Below are positions 1 through 11,000 of a stretch of 64,000 nucleotides of DNA, piece after piece. Within the stretch, counting starts at the first letter, position 1; every line of letters starts with the position of its first letter. A model generated the notes under the pieces. It searched no databases. It saw only the letters and a program-made list of their open reading frames with translations, and had not been told where the DNA came from. This DNA comes from Arctopsyche grandis (taxonomy: Eukaryota; Arthropoda; Insecta; Trichoptera; Hydropsychidae). Location of the stretch: NCBI RefSeq assembly GCF_051622035.1, contig NC_135358.1, positions 3,288,501-3,352,500 on the forward strand, read 5' to 3'. Made by a program: the position numbers and the translations under genes.

Positions 1-1003
1 ATATTAGAACGATGAACTTAAGAGATGCGTAGAACTATTTATAATTTACTGCACTGATTGACACGGTCTTACTTCGCATGCTAAGACTATTAAGAGTTTA
101 GTTGTCACTGACTGTCGCATCAAAGTGTGGTTTATATGTATAGTCGATTCTTATCGACTTGTTACAAATATGTTATTACTTTGATATTCACATAACCAGT
201 AGCATGGATTAGGGGTTAGAATATAATGCTTTCGAATATATGTATGTAGTAGTCACGGCATACTGCTGGCTCCCGTGACTACTATTACAAATCTGTGGTT
301 GATTTGCTTCTTCACCTTCATTGTCATTCATTTTTTACATACCTCCTTTACGTTTCACATGGCTTTCGTGTCAGTGGTCATTTTTATCTCTTATCCGATC
401 GTTTTCATACTTTGCCATATTGCTCATTTTGGTCATCAATATACGTAAATGTATCGTCTGCCATTACGTTGGAGATAAAATATCGTATACAATGCGTAAC
501 AAATATCGAGAATCTCGGATACGGTGACGTTTATGACGGTACGTATGGCTACCATAATCTATCTTCAACCTTTTCGCCTTGATATGCTATTTCAGATTTT
601 AATTGTTTAAACGCCTATAATTCACTCTTTATTTTATAAAATTTGCTCTATAGGTTCTCGTTATCTCTAATATTTAAATATTTATAGTTTCTCATATGTA
701 TATATAAATTTCAAATTTGGAGTCTAACTTCATGTAATGTAATACACGATATATATTGATTTTTGGCCAAATATGTCAAACCTGACATTTCACTGTATAT
801 CTCCTCAGTCGGTTTTATCTGCGAGATAAGTATTCAATAAGAAGTTATGTTGTATCTAATTGTTAATATGATTTACAATAAGCTTACATACATTTAGTTT
901 TTTTACAATAAGCTTACATACATACATCACATACAATTATTTTTAGTTATCAGCTGATTTTTATTAATTTTATCTATTTATGTAACTCTTTATTTATAGC
1001 TTT
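1..1003. other. No gene seen; repeat remnants
   Basis: AT-rich. 300-690 shows similarity to 3640-3960 and to 27563-27690 inverted, so it is probably an old Helitron-like fragment. The short frames at 295-582 fall within this and are not supported as genes. Confidence 0.6.
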
Positions 1004-1049
1004 GGACCATTGTGGCATTACAGGAAGAACCTAATGCGCCACAATGGCC
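1004..1049 (-). repeat. Variant retroposon 3' hairpin
   Basis: The minus strand reads a strong stem (CCATTGTGG/CCACAATGG) around a loop with GCGCATTAGG...CTGTAATG. It matches the SINE 3' hairpin in loop but not in stem. An AT-rich, ATAAATAAAG-like tail lies on its 3' side. Confidence 0.5.
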
Positions 1050-1282
1050 TACATTTGAAAAATATTAATAAAGTAAAATACATAAAATAAAATGAAAAAA
1101 GAGTAAAAGCAGAAAAACATGATAAAAAAACAAAAGAAAAATAATACATATACATAAAAAATAAACAAAGGTGAAAAAATCAAATAAAATCCTCAAATCC
1201 CCATGGTTTCAAATTGAACAAAAGAAAAATATCGTTTATAATAAAAACGGACTGTTGGTAAATATGTATGTATATAAATATA

Positions 1283-1385
1283 TGACACTCTGGGCTTCGG
1301 GGGTGCAGGCGCTGGGGACAAAGCCCCCAGGGTGCCAGAGGCGTCGGGGCCGCAGGGGGGCGAAGCCCCCAGGGCGTTGGTGATG
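1283..1385. repeat. GC-rich island with GGGGGC/GCCCCC hairpins
   Basis: About 100 bases of very high GC with repeated AAAGCCCCCAGGG and GAAGCCCCCAGGG motifs that can pair with GGGGGCG. The surroundings are about 75% AT. A related GC segment lies at 41335-41365. Confidence 0.65.
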
Positions 1386-1847
1386 CACAAAATTTATCAC
1401 TTCGTAATTCGTAATTTATAATTCGTGCATCAATTTCTTTCTGAAACCAGCCGTTTCGCTGTCGATTCTGGATTCTAGAGGTGTACACACACACACATTC
1501 ATTCATAATTTCGAACGGGTTAGATTGCTAAGTGTAAAATGTGCCACTTTTTATTACGATTAATATTACGTGCGCGTGTGCCTATACATTACCTTAAATT
1601 ATCTATACTTATACGTACGAGTATATAACATATAACTTTATTTTTATTCATGTTTTAATTCCTTTGTGAAACCACCCGTTGAAATCATCGGGCAAAACAC
1701 TAGTTATATATGAAATGTACATAAGGAAAAAAAACAATAAAAATAAATCACACTGAGGCCTAAATTGAAGAGATTAGATTATTCCACTCATATATCACAT
1801 TTAAATTAAGAAAATAATGATGAGCGCATCTTACCAGATACATATAC

Positions 1848-2254
1848 CAGCAGCATAGCCCAGTCATTAAGCTTCTGCTTAGCGTCAAGAAGGCGCCGGG
1901 TTCAATCCCTGAATGAAAATGAATTTTTCAAAGTATGTTGTTGGTCAGACCTGGATTTGTGCCTATCAGAGTTTGCCAATATTCTCTGATTTTATCGTTG
2001 AAACGGTTCCCGGAAAAAAATTGGCTAAAAATCATTCCTACCTACTATGTCACCACTATTTGAAGTTTGATGTACAATAAATTTTATGTACAATTCATAG
2101 ATGTCTCGTTTTTTTGTATCTCGCAATTCAACGACTTGTAATAAAAATGCTGCATTTGTATTTGTAATTGTAATTTGTAATTGGTCAGGAAGGCGCATTG
2201 GGATTTACCTGTAAGGTCTTCCTGGTATATATGTAAATAAATAAATAAATAAAT
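1848..2254 (+). mobile_element. tRNA-headed SINE, complete
   Basis: The head has pol III A- and B-box-like elements (GGTTCAATCCC at about 1899). The body contains the family segment TCAGAGTTTGCCAAT...TTGAAACGGTTCC. The 3' end is a hairpin, CAGGAAG...CTTCCTG (2186-2224), followed by an AAATAAAT tail. Confidence 0.8.
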
Positions 2255-3540
2255 ATGTTAAAATAATTTCCGATAATCTACGCTCACCAAGGTGGAAAAT
2301 ATCGCATTCAGACACAGCAGCAACGATTTCATTGACAAGTTAAATCGTTCTTTATTTTAATGTTTTTGTAATTTTTCTTTTTTGTTTGATTTATATTACC
2401 ATGTCCTGCTCACTGTACATGGAATATAATATTTTCATTTATATTTTTTGTCTCACTGCTTGTGCTTCTTTTTTATATTATATTTTATTCTGCATGTGTG
2501 CCAATTTAAATTAAATAAAATAAACATACGTAGTTGCACGTTCGAACGTTAGTCAAAATGAAAGTACCCAGGTGGTCACGTAGGGGTAGGAAAAGTGCTG
2601 GTAAACAGTTCGGGATTTATCCAGGCGACATCCATACTAATTAGCAAAGTTTTAATAGGACGCACTTGGGTATACAAACATACATATGTACATACTCGAT
2701 TGCACTCGCAGCGAAGCCTAATATGTATTCGGGGTTTCCGGTGGCGGTCGGCCGTTACGGCGGCCGTTATAACGCCGTTATCGTTTGGCTTATGAGCGGA
2801 AATGGCCGATAGCGGATCTCAGACGCATCTGCCAGCGCCGTTACGACGACGACCTGCATTCACCGTACTATCGCCTTCCTTGGAAAACCTCGGCTTTTCC
2901 TCGCCCAACACCTGCCGATAAGAAAAGCCTATATCCACTTTCCCCCCCCCCCCTCTCCATTCTAAAATTCGTCATTTGCGACGAAATTTATGCGAACCGT
3001 TAGATGCGATACCGCCCGGAAAATTCTACATAATCACTAATTCAAACTAAATTCACTAATCTTAACAATTTCTATGTTTGACTTATTTAATATTAATGCT
3101 ATACAAGCTAGAGTAATTATTGCAAATTTGTTTTTCGATGATTAATTTTAGTGAAAATTTACGATTGTGATTATGAATTTTTATTTTGATGTATTTATTT
3201 TGTCTTTTTGTTTTTTGTTATATATTATATTTTTTTTATTATTTCATAATTTTTATCATATTATTATTCTTATTATTTTGATATTTTTATTATACTGTTA
3301 TTTCTATTTTTTTTCTTTTTTTGTTTTCTTTAACTATCTTACTCTATTATCATTTTTGTTTCTTATTTTAAATGTTTGAGCTTTTCTTTTTTTTACCTAT
3401 ATGTGAAAATTATTAATGGTTTACTTAACATAATTATATTTTTTTTACTATCAATCTATGTAACTTAATAAACTGTAAATTTTCCAAATAAATAAATAAA
3501 TAACACAAGTGAAAATATTTTCCGAATAGAATGTTGTCGA
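2255..3540. other. No gene seen; possible retroposon
   Basis: 2700-3010 is GC-richer with CGGCCGTTA and CCGTTACGACGAC-type words and a C run. The stretch up to 3503 ends in an AAATAAATAAAT tail after ATAAACTGTAAATTTTCC. This may be one retroposed unit, but no protein motif or target duplication was found. Confidence 0.4.
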
Positions 3541-4432
3541 TTTTTTATGTATCCTTAAGTCACCTGTACACCTGTAAAGAGTTTAGTTTTTTACTAGCCT
3601 CTTCTTACTTCACTTTCGATTTTGTCGTATGACGACATTTGGGTTATTTTCCACACTCTTCAGATTGTTTTCAAACTTTGCCATTTTGCTCGGTTTGGTC
3701 ATCAATATATGTATGTGGAAATCAAGTCCGAGGGTGAAAATTAATCGTAATAGACGATTTAAAATACTACATAATCTTTCTCGGTAACGTCTATTGTCCA
3801 CATTGCCGTGTTTGTCAACACTGTTCCGATCATTTTACCCTTCTCGCTATGTCAGATTTTAATTTTTTATATAAACGCCTATAACTTTTTCTTTTTGCAC
3901 TCTATATTTTATAAAATTTGCTTTATAAGTTCTCATTATCTCTCATATATGTATGTATATGTATATATTTTTTGTTTTTTTTCTCTTATATATTGATGAT
4001 TTTCGTATATAATCTCGTGGAGCGAAAAGCGTCTAAATGTTGTCTTATGGCCAATTGTGTCAGATTTGACATTTGGCGGTTGACGTCTTTTTGAATGGGG
4101 GTGAGTTTCAAGTTGTAAATAGCTACTGTATGGTCTGTACCGATCGATAAATGGGACTAAAACTATTTCAGATACATCTTATCTTACCGGTGTGTATAGT
4201 TTTAGATTTTAATTGTTTAAACGTCTATAACATTTTCTTTTTTCACTCTTTTTATTTTTCTCAGTATGAAGACAGCTATTAAATTTTAGTATATTAATAA
4301 ACTCTTCGTATACTTCAAGTCGGCGATTATTAGAGTGGTTCTAGATAAATTGCTCACAACGAGATTTCCAAAATGCAAGATAAAATTAAATTAAAAAAAC
4401 AGGTATATATTTAATATGAATACATACATATG
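3541..4432 (+). mobile_element. Helitron-like long repeat, left part (split by the RTE element)
   Basis: From about 3993 to 4432 this matches 41458-41888 closely, including the segment around TTGTCTTATGGCCAATTGTG, and the match continues on the other side of the RTE element at 8144-8318. The part 3640-3960 shows weaker similarity to 300-690. No coding capacity was seen. The left boundary is not resolved. Confidence 0.65.
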
Positions 4433-7400
4433 TGGAGTTCGGTCTTTCGTGTCATGCGGGGAAGACGTGCTTCTGCGTTCTTCCCGCTATTACTCGCTTA
4501 AACCCGGCTATTGCACGAAATTTAATCTAAAAATTTAACCATCTAATCACTTATTTTACTAATTGCATCCTAGTATAATTTAAGTGTAAAAATAAACAGA
4601 CGATCGGCCGTTAACAGCGTTTTTAATATCAGTGATTGCGAAAAATTTTGTGTTAATTTTGTGTCAGTTACAAAAGCGTATACGAACGAGATACATCTCC
4701 CTACCTGAATACAAAAAAAAAATAAGGGTCGCCAGTCAAAATTCGGTCCCACAGAAGCAATAAATCTTCCACATAATTGCTTTCAGACAAAAATTTTTAA
4801 CGAACTTTACTTAATAGAATAATAGCAAACAGAAACGGTGTTTCCCAACTGTCTAATAGTTCTTTTTCATATTTAATTTATATTAAAGTAATTCGTGTAA
4901 TTTTATATTCTTTACTAAATTTATTATTAAAATATTAAATTGCAAACCGCACTCACATATATAAATCCGTTGTCTCCAAAGAGGCGTCTCACGATAAAGA
5001 TCTGTAAAAAAGTAGTATAACAATTGCTAATCTATTATTATCATAACTAACTACTTTCACTTACAAAGTAACCCTGTTAAATGGCATGTAATAACTCATA
5101 AGTGATCCAAGTGATACCTAGGATGACTATCTGTCAAAGCTGACCACAGAGAAGAGTCTATGGCGGTAAGAACTCACTCCTTGAATGGAAATCTCTCTCA
5201 AGTACCGCCTTTTTCTCAACACATCTTGGATAAATGCGAGAAAAATAATATCCAAACCTCCAACAAGGTAAGAGTGACGATGGATGATAGCTTAGCTAAT
5301 AGAAACCTGTATTTAGCCACGTACAATGTAAGAACGTTATCGAGTGAAGGAAGTGTGCTTGCATTAGAGAATGAATTAGAAAATATCAAATGGGATATAA
5401 TAGGACTTAGTGAAGTAAGACGAAAACAGCAAAACCAAATAATCCTAAAAAGTGGTAACTGTCTCTACTGGAGAGGGCTACCAAATGGTAGAATAGGAGG
5501 AGTAGGGTTTCTTATCAATAAGAGAATAGAAAGAAATATTATAGAAATAAGCGACATATCGGAACGTATATGCTATATAGTATTAAGAATCTCGAGCAGG
5601 TACACTTGTCAAATCTTCCAAGTGTACGCCCCCACATCTAGCCACCCAGACGAGGAAATAGAAGACTTCTACGAAAAAATACAGGACGCATACGATAATA
5701 GCCGTCACCACTTTAAAATAATCATGGGCGACTTTAACGCAAAAATAGGACAAAAGGCAAATACTGAAAGAGCAGTAGGCAATTTTGGTACCGGCCAAAG
5801 AAACGACAGAGGCGATCGCCTCATAGAATTCGCAGAACACAACAGGCTCTTTATCACTAATTCATTTTTCAGGAAAAACACCAACAATAAGTGGACTTGG
5901 GAGAGTCCTAAAGGAGACAGAAACGAGATCGATTTCATCCTAACAAATGCCCTGCACTCCGTTAAAGACGTTAGTGTTTTAAGTAAAGTAGATATAGGTA
6001 GCGATCACAGATTAGTCCGTGCCAAGATGGCCATTAATATAAATTGCGAACGTAGGAAATTGATAAAAGGATGCAGTAACTCTCCAGATTTCGCTCAACT
6101 AAGGTCTAGGAAAAAGGAATTCGAACTCGAACTTGGAAATCGATACGGGAAATTAAACCCAGAAGCAGACATCGAGGAATTGAACACTGTAATTAGTTCG
6201 GTTCTAACCTCAACAGGTAAGAAATTAGGTGGATTCAGGAAACAGATTAAACTAAGCAAAATTTCAGCGGAAACAAAAAACCTAATTAAGCATAAAAGGA
6301 ATTTAGATAGGGATAATAATAAGCAAGAATACAATCTAGTAAATAAGGAAATTAAAAAGAGAATAGTCAGGGATGTCAGGGATTTTAACAGCAAGCTAAT
6401 AGAAAATACCATTAAGAATAACCGTAGCCTGAAAAAGTGCAAACAGGATCTTTTCTTAGGCAAAAACCAAATGATCGCAATCAGATCAGAGAGCGGAGTA
6501 ATAATTAGGAATAGAGAAGAAATCATAGACAGAGTTTACACGTTCTATGCAAAACTATACGAGAACGACAACGGCCAATTCCCCGCTCTGGAATCGACAC
6601 ACGGCCAAAGGGTTCCTGCAGTATTGCCTAGCGAAGTAGAGGCCGCGCTAAAAACTGCAAAGAACGGTAAAACCCCAGGGGAAGATAATATTCCCATTGA
6701 CTTACTAAAATGTGGCGGCCCCCCCCTAATTAATATCTTAGCTAGGCTTTTCAGCAAATGCATCCAGAACCAAGTTATACCAGAAGGATGGAATAACGCA
6801 ACTATCATTTTAATACACAAAAAAGGCGACAAAAGCGATATCAAGAACTACCGACCCATTAGTCTACTTTCAGCGGTCTACAAGCTCTTCACGAAGGTTA
6901 TTACAGAAAGGCTGAAGAATATCCTCGACGAGAACCAACCTATAGAGCAGGCAGGGTTTAGGGCAAATTTCAGCACAATGGACCACCTCCAAGTAGTTGG
7001 CGAACTAATCGAGCGCGCCAACGAATATCAACGGCCATTGTGCCTAGGTTTCGTCGATTATGAGAAAGCCTTCGATACAGTTAGTCATAATGCAGTACTT
7101 AACGCTCTAAAAACACAGGGAGTGCCGGAACCCTATGTGGGACTGTTAGCTGCAATATATAAGAATGCCACAGCTTCGGTTAAAATTTTTTCAGGTACAG
7201 ATAGATTTAGCATAGGAAAAGGAGTAAGACAAGGAGATACAATCTCGCCCAAGTTATTCAATGCGGTGCTTGAGGGAGTTTTCAGGAAATTGGATTGGGA
7301 TACAGCCGGAGTAAGCATCAATGGTCGCTTTTTGAGTCACCTTCGGTTCGCAGACGATATAGTTTTAGTAGCTCGTGATTCAGCTGACCTACTTATCAGA

Positions 7401-8128
7401 CTAACACAGCTGGACAGGGAAAGTAGAAAAGTAGGATTAAAAATTAACGTAGATAAGACTAAACTAATGTTCAATAGTTATTGCATGCCTGATAGCATCC
7501 CCTTAGATGATAAACCAGTAGAAGTAGTAAATAATTATTTATATTTAGGTCAAATAATTGACATGTCTGGTAGTAAAAATGAAGAGATAAAGAGACGTAT
7601 GAAATTAGGGTGGAGTGCATTTGGACGGATGAATGCTGTTTTTAAATCAAAAATGCCACTCTGCCTGAAGAAAAGGATCTTTGATCAATGCGTTTTGCCA
7701 GTGATGACGTATGGATGTGAAACTTGGACACTGAACGCCAAGATGCAAAATAAAATCCAATGCACTCAAAGAAGTATGGAACGCTGTATGCTTGGCATAA
7801 CGAGGAAAGACAGGAAGCGGAACACGTGGGTGAGAAATATGACAAGGGTAGTGGACATAGTGGATAGAGTGAAGAGATTGAAATGGCAATGGGCGGGTCA
7901 CGTAGCTAGGAGGATGGACGAAAGGTGGACAAAAGAAGTGCTTGAATGGTACCCGAGAGAAGGCAAAAGAGTAAAAGGAAGACCGCAAGGAAGATGGGTG
8001 AACGAAATTAGGAAAATGTGCGGAATGAGATGGATGAGTGTTGCGCAAAACAGAGACGAGTGGAAGCGTGTTGGAGAGGCCTTCATCCAGCAGTGGATGG
8101 CGAATGGCTGTAAATGATGATGATGATG
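4433..8128 (+). mobile_element. Full-length RTE-clade non-LTR retrotransposon (LINE)
   Basis: The element is bounded by a perfect 11-bp target-site duplication, ACATACATATG, at 4422-4432 and 8129-8139. It has a 5' untranslated region of about 0.7 kb, one long ORF (5160-8117), and a very short 3' end made of TGATGA repeats directly after the stop codon. A short 3' UTR with a simple-repeat tail is typical of the RTE/BovB clade. It has split an older Helitron-like repeat. The unsplit version of that repeat is at 41458-42096, where sequence matching the left flank runs straight into sequence matching the right flank. The open ORF and exact duplication suggest recent insertion. Whether the 5' end is complete relative to the family consensus cannot be judged from one copy. 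Confidence 0.93.
5160..8117 (+). CDS. RTE-type ORF2: endonuclease and reverse transcriptase, 985 aa, uninterrupted
   Basis: This single protein would nick target DNA and reverse-transcribe the element's RNA from the nick. An apurinic-type endonuclease domain covers about residues 50-290. It starts at NLYLATYNVRTL and has the catalytic Glu in SEVRRK (E85), MGDFNAKIG (D191, N193) and the terminal SDHRL (D282, H283). The reverse transcriptase covers about residues 490-780, with NYRPISLLS, GVRQGDTISP and the catalytic box FADD (residues 730-733). The C-terminal part (about 810-975) has TYGCETW, QRSMERCMLG, WQWAGHVARR and GRPQGRW, a layout typical of RTE proteins. No stop or frameshift is visible. 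Residues before about 48 are not recognisable, so translation could begin at a later Met, such as the one at 5280. The protein is probably functional, but activity is unproven. Confidence 0.93.
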   Translation: MAVRTHSLNGNLSQVPPFSQHILDKCEKNNIQTSNKVRVTMDDSLANRNLYLATYNVRTLSSEGSVLALENELENIKWDIIGLSEVRRKQQNQIILKSGNCLYWRGLPNGRIGGVGFLINKRIERNIIEISDISERICYIVLRISSRYTCQIFQVYAPTSSHPDEEIEDFYEKIQDAYDNSRHHFKIIMGDFNAKIGQKANTERAVGNFGTGQRNDRGDRLIEFAEHNRLFITNSFFRKNTNNKWTWESPKGDRNEIDFILTNALHSVKDVSVLSKVDIGSDHRLVRAKMAININCERRKLIKGCSNSPDFAQLRSRKKEFELELGNRYGKLNPEADIEELNTVISSVLTSTGKKLGGFRKQIKLSKISAETKNLIKHKRNLDRDNNKQEYNLVNKEIKKRIVRDVRDFNSKLIENTIKNNRSLKKCKQDLFLGKNQMIAIRSESGVIIRNREEIIDRVYTFYAKLYENDNGQFPALESTHGQRVPAVLPSEVEAALKTAKNGKTPGEDNIPIDLLKCGGPPLINILARLFSKCIQNQVIPEGWNNATIILIHKKGDKSDIKNYRPISLLSAVYKLFTKVITERLKNILDENQPIEQAGFRANFSTMDHLQVVGELIERANEYQRPLCLGFVDYEKAFDTVSHNAVLNALKTQGVPEPYVGLLAAIYKNATASVKIFSGTDRFSIGKGVRQGDTISPKLFNAVLEGVFRKLDWDTAGVSINGRFLSHLRFADDIVLVARDSADLLIRLTQLDRESRKVGLKINVDKTKLMFNSYCMPDSIPLDDKPVEVVNNYLYLGQIIDMSGSKNEEIKRRMKLGWSAFGRMNAVFKSKMPLCLKKRIFDQCVLPVMTYGCETWTLNAKMQNKIQCTQRSMERCMLGITRKDRKRNTWVRNMTRVVDIVDRVKRLKWQWAGHVARRMDERWTKEVLEWYPREGKRVKGRPQGRWVNEIRKMCGMRWMSVAQNRDEWKRVGEAFIQQWMANGCK

Positions 8129-8143
8129 ACATACATATGTATA

Positions 8144-8318
8144 TCTAATACATAATTTAGAAATAAACTTTGTATGTATGTATGTATGTTTGTTTGTTTG
8201 GTTCGTAGAATCCGTGAAGTTCAATTCAAATAAATTTAATAAAATGTTTACTATTAGATTAGCTATGTTTAGCAGTTTATATAAGCAAATACCGAGCGAA
8301 GCCGGGTAAAGCCTCTAG
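8144..8318 (+). mobile_element. Short non-autonomous Helitron-like element
   Basis: It starts TCTAATACATAATTT after an A and ends in GCGAAGCCGGG...CTAG before a T. The 5'-TC...CTAG-3' termini and insertion between A and T fit the Helitron rule. Its next neighbour begins at the following base. Confidence 0.7.
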
Positions 8319-8538
8319 TCTTCTATATAATTTCGAAAAAGACTTTGTATATATGTATGTAAGTTTTGGCTAGTAGAATGCGTGACGTTACATTTTATAA
8401 AAAAGCAAATGAATATCCAAATAAATTTAAATAAATTAAAACTGTTCAAATAAATTTAATAAAATGTCTACTATTAGATTAGCCATGTTTAAGTGGTTTA
8501 TATAGCAAATACCGAGCGAAATCGGGTAAAACCACTAG
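8319..8538 (+). mobile_element. Second Helitron-like copy, head-to-tail with the previous one
   Basis: It begins TCTTCTATATAATTTCG immediately after the CTAG of the copy at 8144-8318 and ends AACCACTAG before T. Direct tandem abutment without spacer is seen in some Helitron families. Confidence 0.7.
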
Positions 8539-8599
8539 TTTCATATAATTTTACATATGAGAAATATATGTATTTAATAATACTATAAATTTTACAAAG

Positions 8600-8903
8600 C
8601 ATTTATTTATTTATTAATTTATACCAGGAAGGCCTAACAGGTGGCCCCTATGTGGCTTTCTGGCCAGAAACATTATTAGTATTATACAAAGTAAATACAT
8701 ATCAATTAATATCCACAGGGATGTCTATGGTCAAATTTGTAAATTAACAGCTTTTTTTTTATACAATTTGACGAAATTCAGTAAATATGTACGTATCACA
8801 GAGTCGCAGATCCAAGGTCAGGCCAGCAAAAACCAGTGGTATTTGAACCCGTGACCATTCTGTTCAAAACATTATATACTAACCAATAGTCTATTCTGCT
8901 GGT
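8600..8903 (-). mobile_element. tRNA-headed SINE copy (minus strand)
   Basis: The minus strand reads head, body and the CCTTCCTGGTATAAAT 3' end in order. The B-box-like GGTTCAAATACC lies at about 8845. Confidence 0.75.
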
Positions 8904-9340
8904 TATCATAAAACATTCGCTTATTTTCATATGTCCAACTTATTATCTTCATTTTTAGTTTTGTTTATTTTTTTTCTGATTTTTTTAATTATTTTTTGTA
9001 TAAGAAAAAATACATGTAATATAAATAGCAATTATTTTTTGTACAAATTGTATTATTTGAAATAAAGAAAGCAACAAAATAATAGTTTTCTAAGAAGTTA
9101 ACAATAGCCATACCGGCAAAAAGCCATATTACCCTCCGCCATCAGCTTTAGAATAATTGATTTCGAATAATATTGGTTTCCATGTTTTAAAACTACATAT
9201 GTACATACAATAATATTTAATAGATTGGTGCTAAATCTTCCTTATATGTAATATAATACTTCATAATGTATTAGGTTACTAAAACAATCAATTTTGCATT
9301 TTTTTTGTTTCCAATTTTTCACATTTATGTCAAACTTGTG

Positions 9341-9425
9341 TCTCCGTGAGGGCTTTGTTTCTTCGCGCGCACCTTAGGTTTCCGTGCGCACCTTATGTCT
9401 CCGTGCACATCTTGTGTCACGGCGT
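9341..9425. repeat. Short minisatellite, about 20-base unit
   Basis: Four to five degenerate units of the type TTGTGTCTCCGTGCGCACCT between 9341 and 9425. It is GC-richer than its surroundings. Confidence 0.6.
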
Positions 9426-10077
9426 AATATCACACAAACACAAAAATCTATCTACATAGAAAGGATTGGTAATAGATTCGATACAATTCGGCAAGTGTGC
9501 AATTATTTCAAAACTTACTTTCTCTTTAATTGTGTTTCTGTGTTCGGCCGTCTTGAATCAATAATTAATTTTATCGAAATCGAAAGTTTTCAATTCGTCT
9601 CCGAAATTATTCACAGGTAAACTTTTCGTTCTTTTATCAATCGTTTGTGCGAAATTATTCATTTCGTATAAACGAAACGGGAGTCGGTGCTCCAGAAGAG
9701 GGAATGAGGAGGAATCGGACGGCTAATTTAATCGCATTATTAACTATTCCCCCTGGAACTTTGGTCCTGAAAATATTAAATATGTAAGCCGACGAATTTG
9801 GGGGTTTCGCTTTGTGTCGTATTTGCCGCCAAAAACGTACCGAAAAATTTGCTGGGTCTTCGCCATTTACGGTGACATTTAAGTATCCCAATTTCAAACA
9901 ATTACACCCTGAACTTTGCAATTATCATATAAAAATAAATATTTATTAAAAATCAGTAATATGAATTCAAGTTTAATTTTAACAAAACTTCAATTTTTAA
10001 ATGGAAGTTTAATATGATTAAATTTAATTTGAAAACTATGACATACACAGAGTAGCTCTTCGGAATTATATATTAGA

Positions 10078-10513
10078 CTAGCTGAACCCGGCATGCGTTG
10101 CAATGAGGGATGCAATTCCCACTCCCGTTCCAGTTCCCGTTCCCGTTGCGTTCCCGTTCCCGTTCCCGTTCCCATTCTCGTTCCCGTTCCCGTTCCTGTT
10201 GCGTTTCCGTTCCCGCTCCCGTTAGCGTTTTCGTTTCCGTTCCCGTTTGATTGATGTGATGATTGGAGCTCAACTAACGTCTCTTGAACGCCGTGTCGTC
10301 TTAAACCAACTGGTAACGTGGTTACCAACGAGCACATTTCCTTGACTACACAATGGTGCTTCAAGCTTTCGCGTCGGTAAAATCGTAATTACGAATATTA
10401 TGAGGTTTTTTCACAGTAAGCTTCCCGGACATGCATACAATAAATCCAGAAAGTTCCATCGTAATCGGTTGACTGGTTTAGGAGCATATACGACAGACAT
10501 ATGTATATATGAT
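10078..10513 (-). mobile_element. Second Helitron-like family, copy with CCCGTT minisatellite
   Basis: On the minus strand it ends GCATGCCGGGTTCAGCTAG followed by T. It contains the conserved segment GCTCCTAAACCAGTCAACC and a long array of CCCGTT-type hexamers at 10117-10245. The 5' end near 10513 is approximate. Confidence 0.65.
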
Positions 10514-10877
10514 ATAAAAATTGATGTTTTTAATTTTTTTTTATCAATATGTACATACATCATAAATATGTGCCATAACAAAAATTACCTCAAGGTGACA
10601 CGTATGGTTAGATTATTTTTTGTACATACCTATACATAAGTAATAACAAGTTTTCAAATAACAGTTGATACAATACAATAAAGACATCTATAGACAATCA
10701 ACAAAATTTTTGATACACAGCAAATTGCCAGAAACACATTATATAGTTGGCATATTTTTATAAGATTTCACAAATTCGAGATGCTTATAACTCGAATTTT
10801 CGAGAAACTGGAGAGAATAATATCGATTTATTGAATCCGTAACATCAATTTAATTATAAAAATCTGAATATCATAAC

Positions 10878-11000
10878 AGGAGACGGTCGATCTGTGTTTA
10901 AATATCTCGCTAGCAGCATATTTGGCCAAAACTTGAACCCATGACCTCACTGATAGTATGCACTAGCTCTACCAGCGCACTGCGCTGTGGCTATATATTG
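10878..11000 (-). mobile_element. SINE head, second tRNA-like type
   Basis: The minus strand reads GCCACAGCGCAGTGCGCTGG, GGTAGAGC and GGGTTCAAGTT, a tRNA-like A/B-box arrangement. No tail was recognised. Confidence 0.55.

Noticed and set aside
1180-1506. 108-residue minus-strand frame rich in Pro
   Set aside because: Produced by the GC island at 1283-1385.
5583-8224. Several minus-strand frames of 60-161 residues across the RTE element
   Set aside because: They are shadows of the 985-residue RTE frame with no motifs of their own.
9990-10364. 124-residue minus-strand frame rich in Gly, Asn, Thr
   Set aside because: It reads through the CCCGTT array of a Helitron-like copy.
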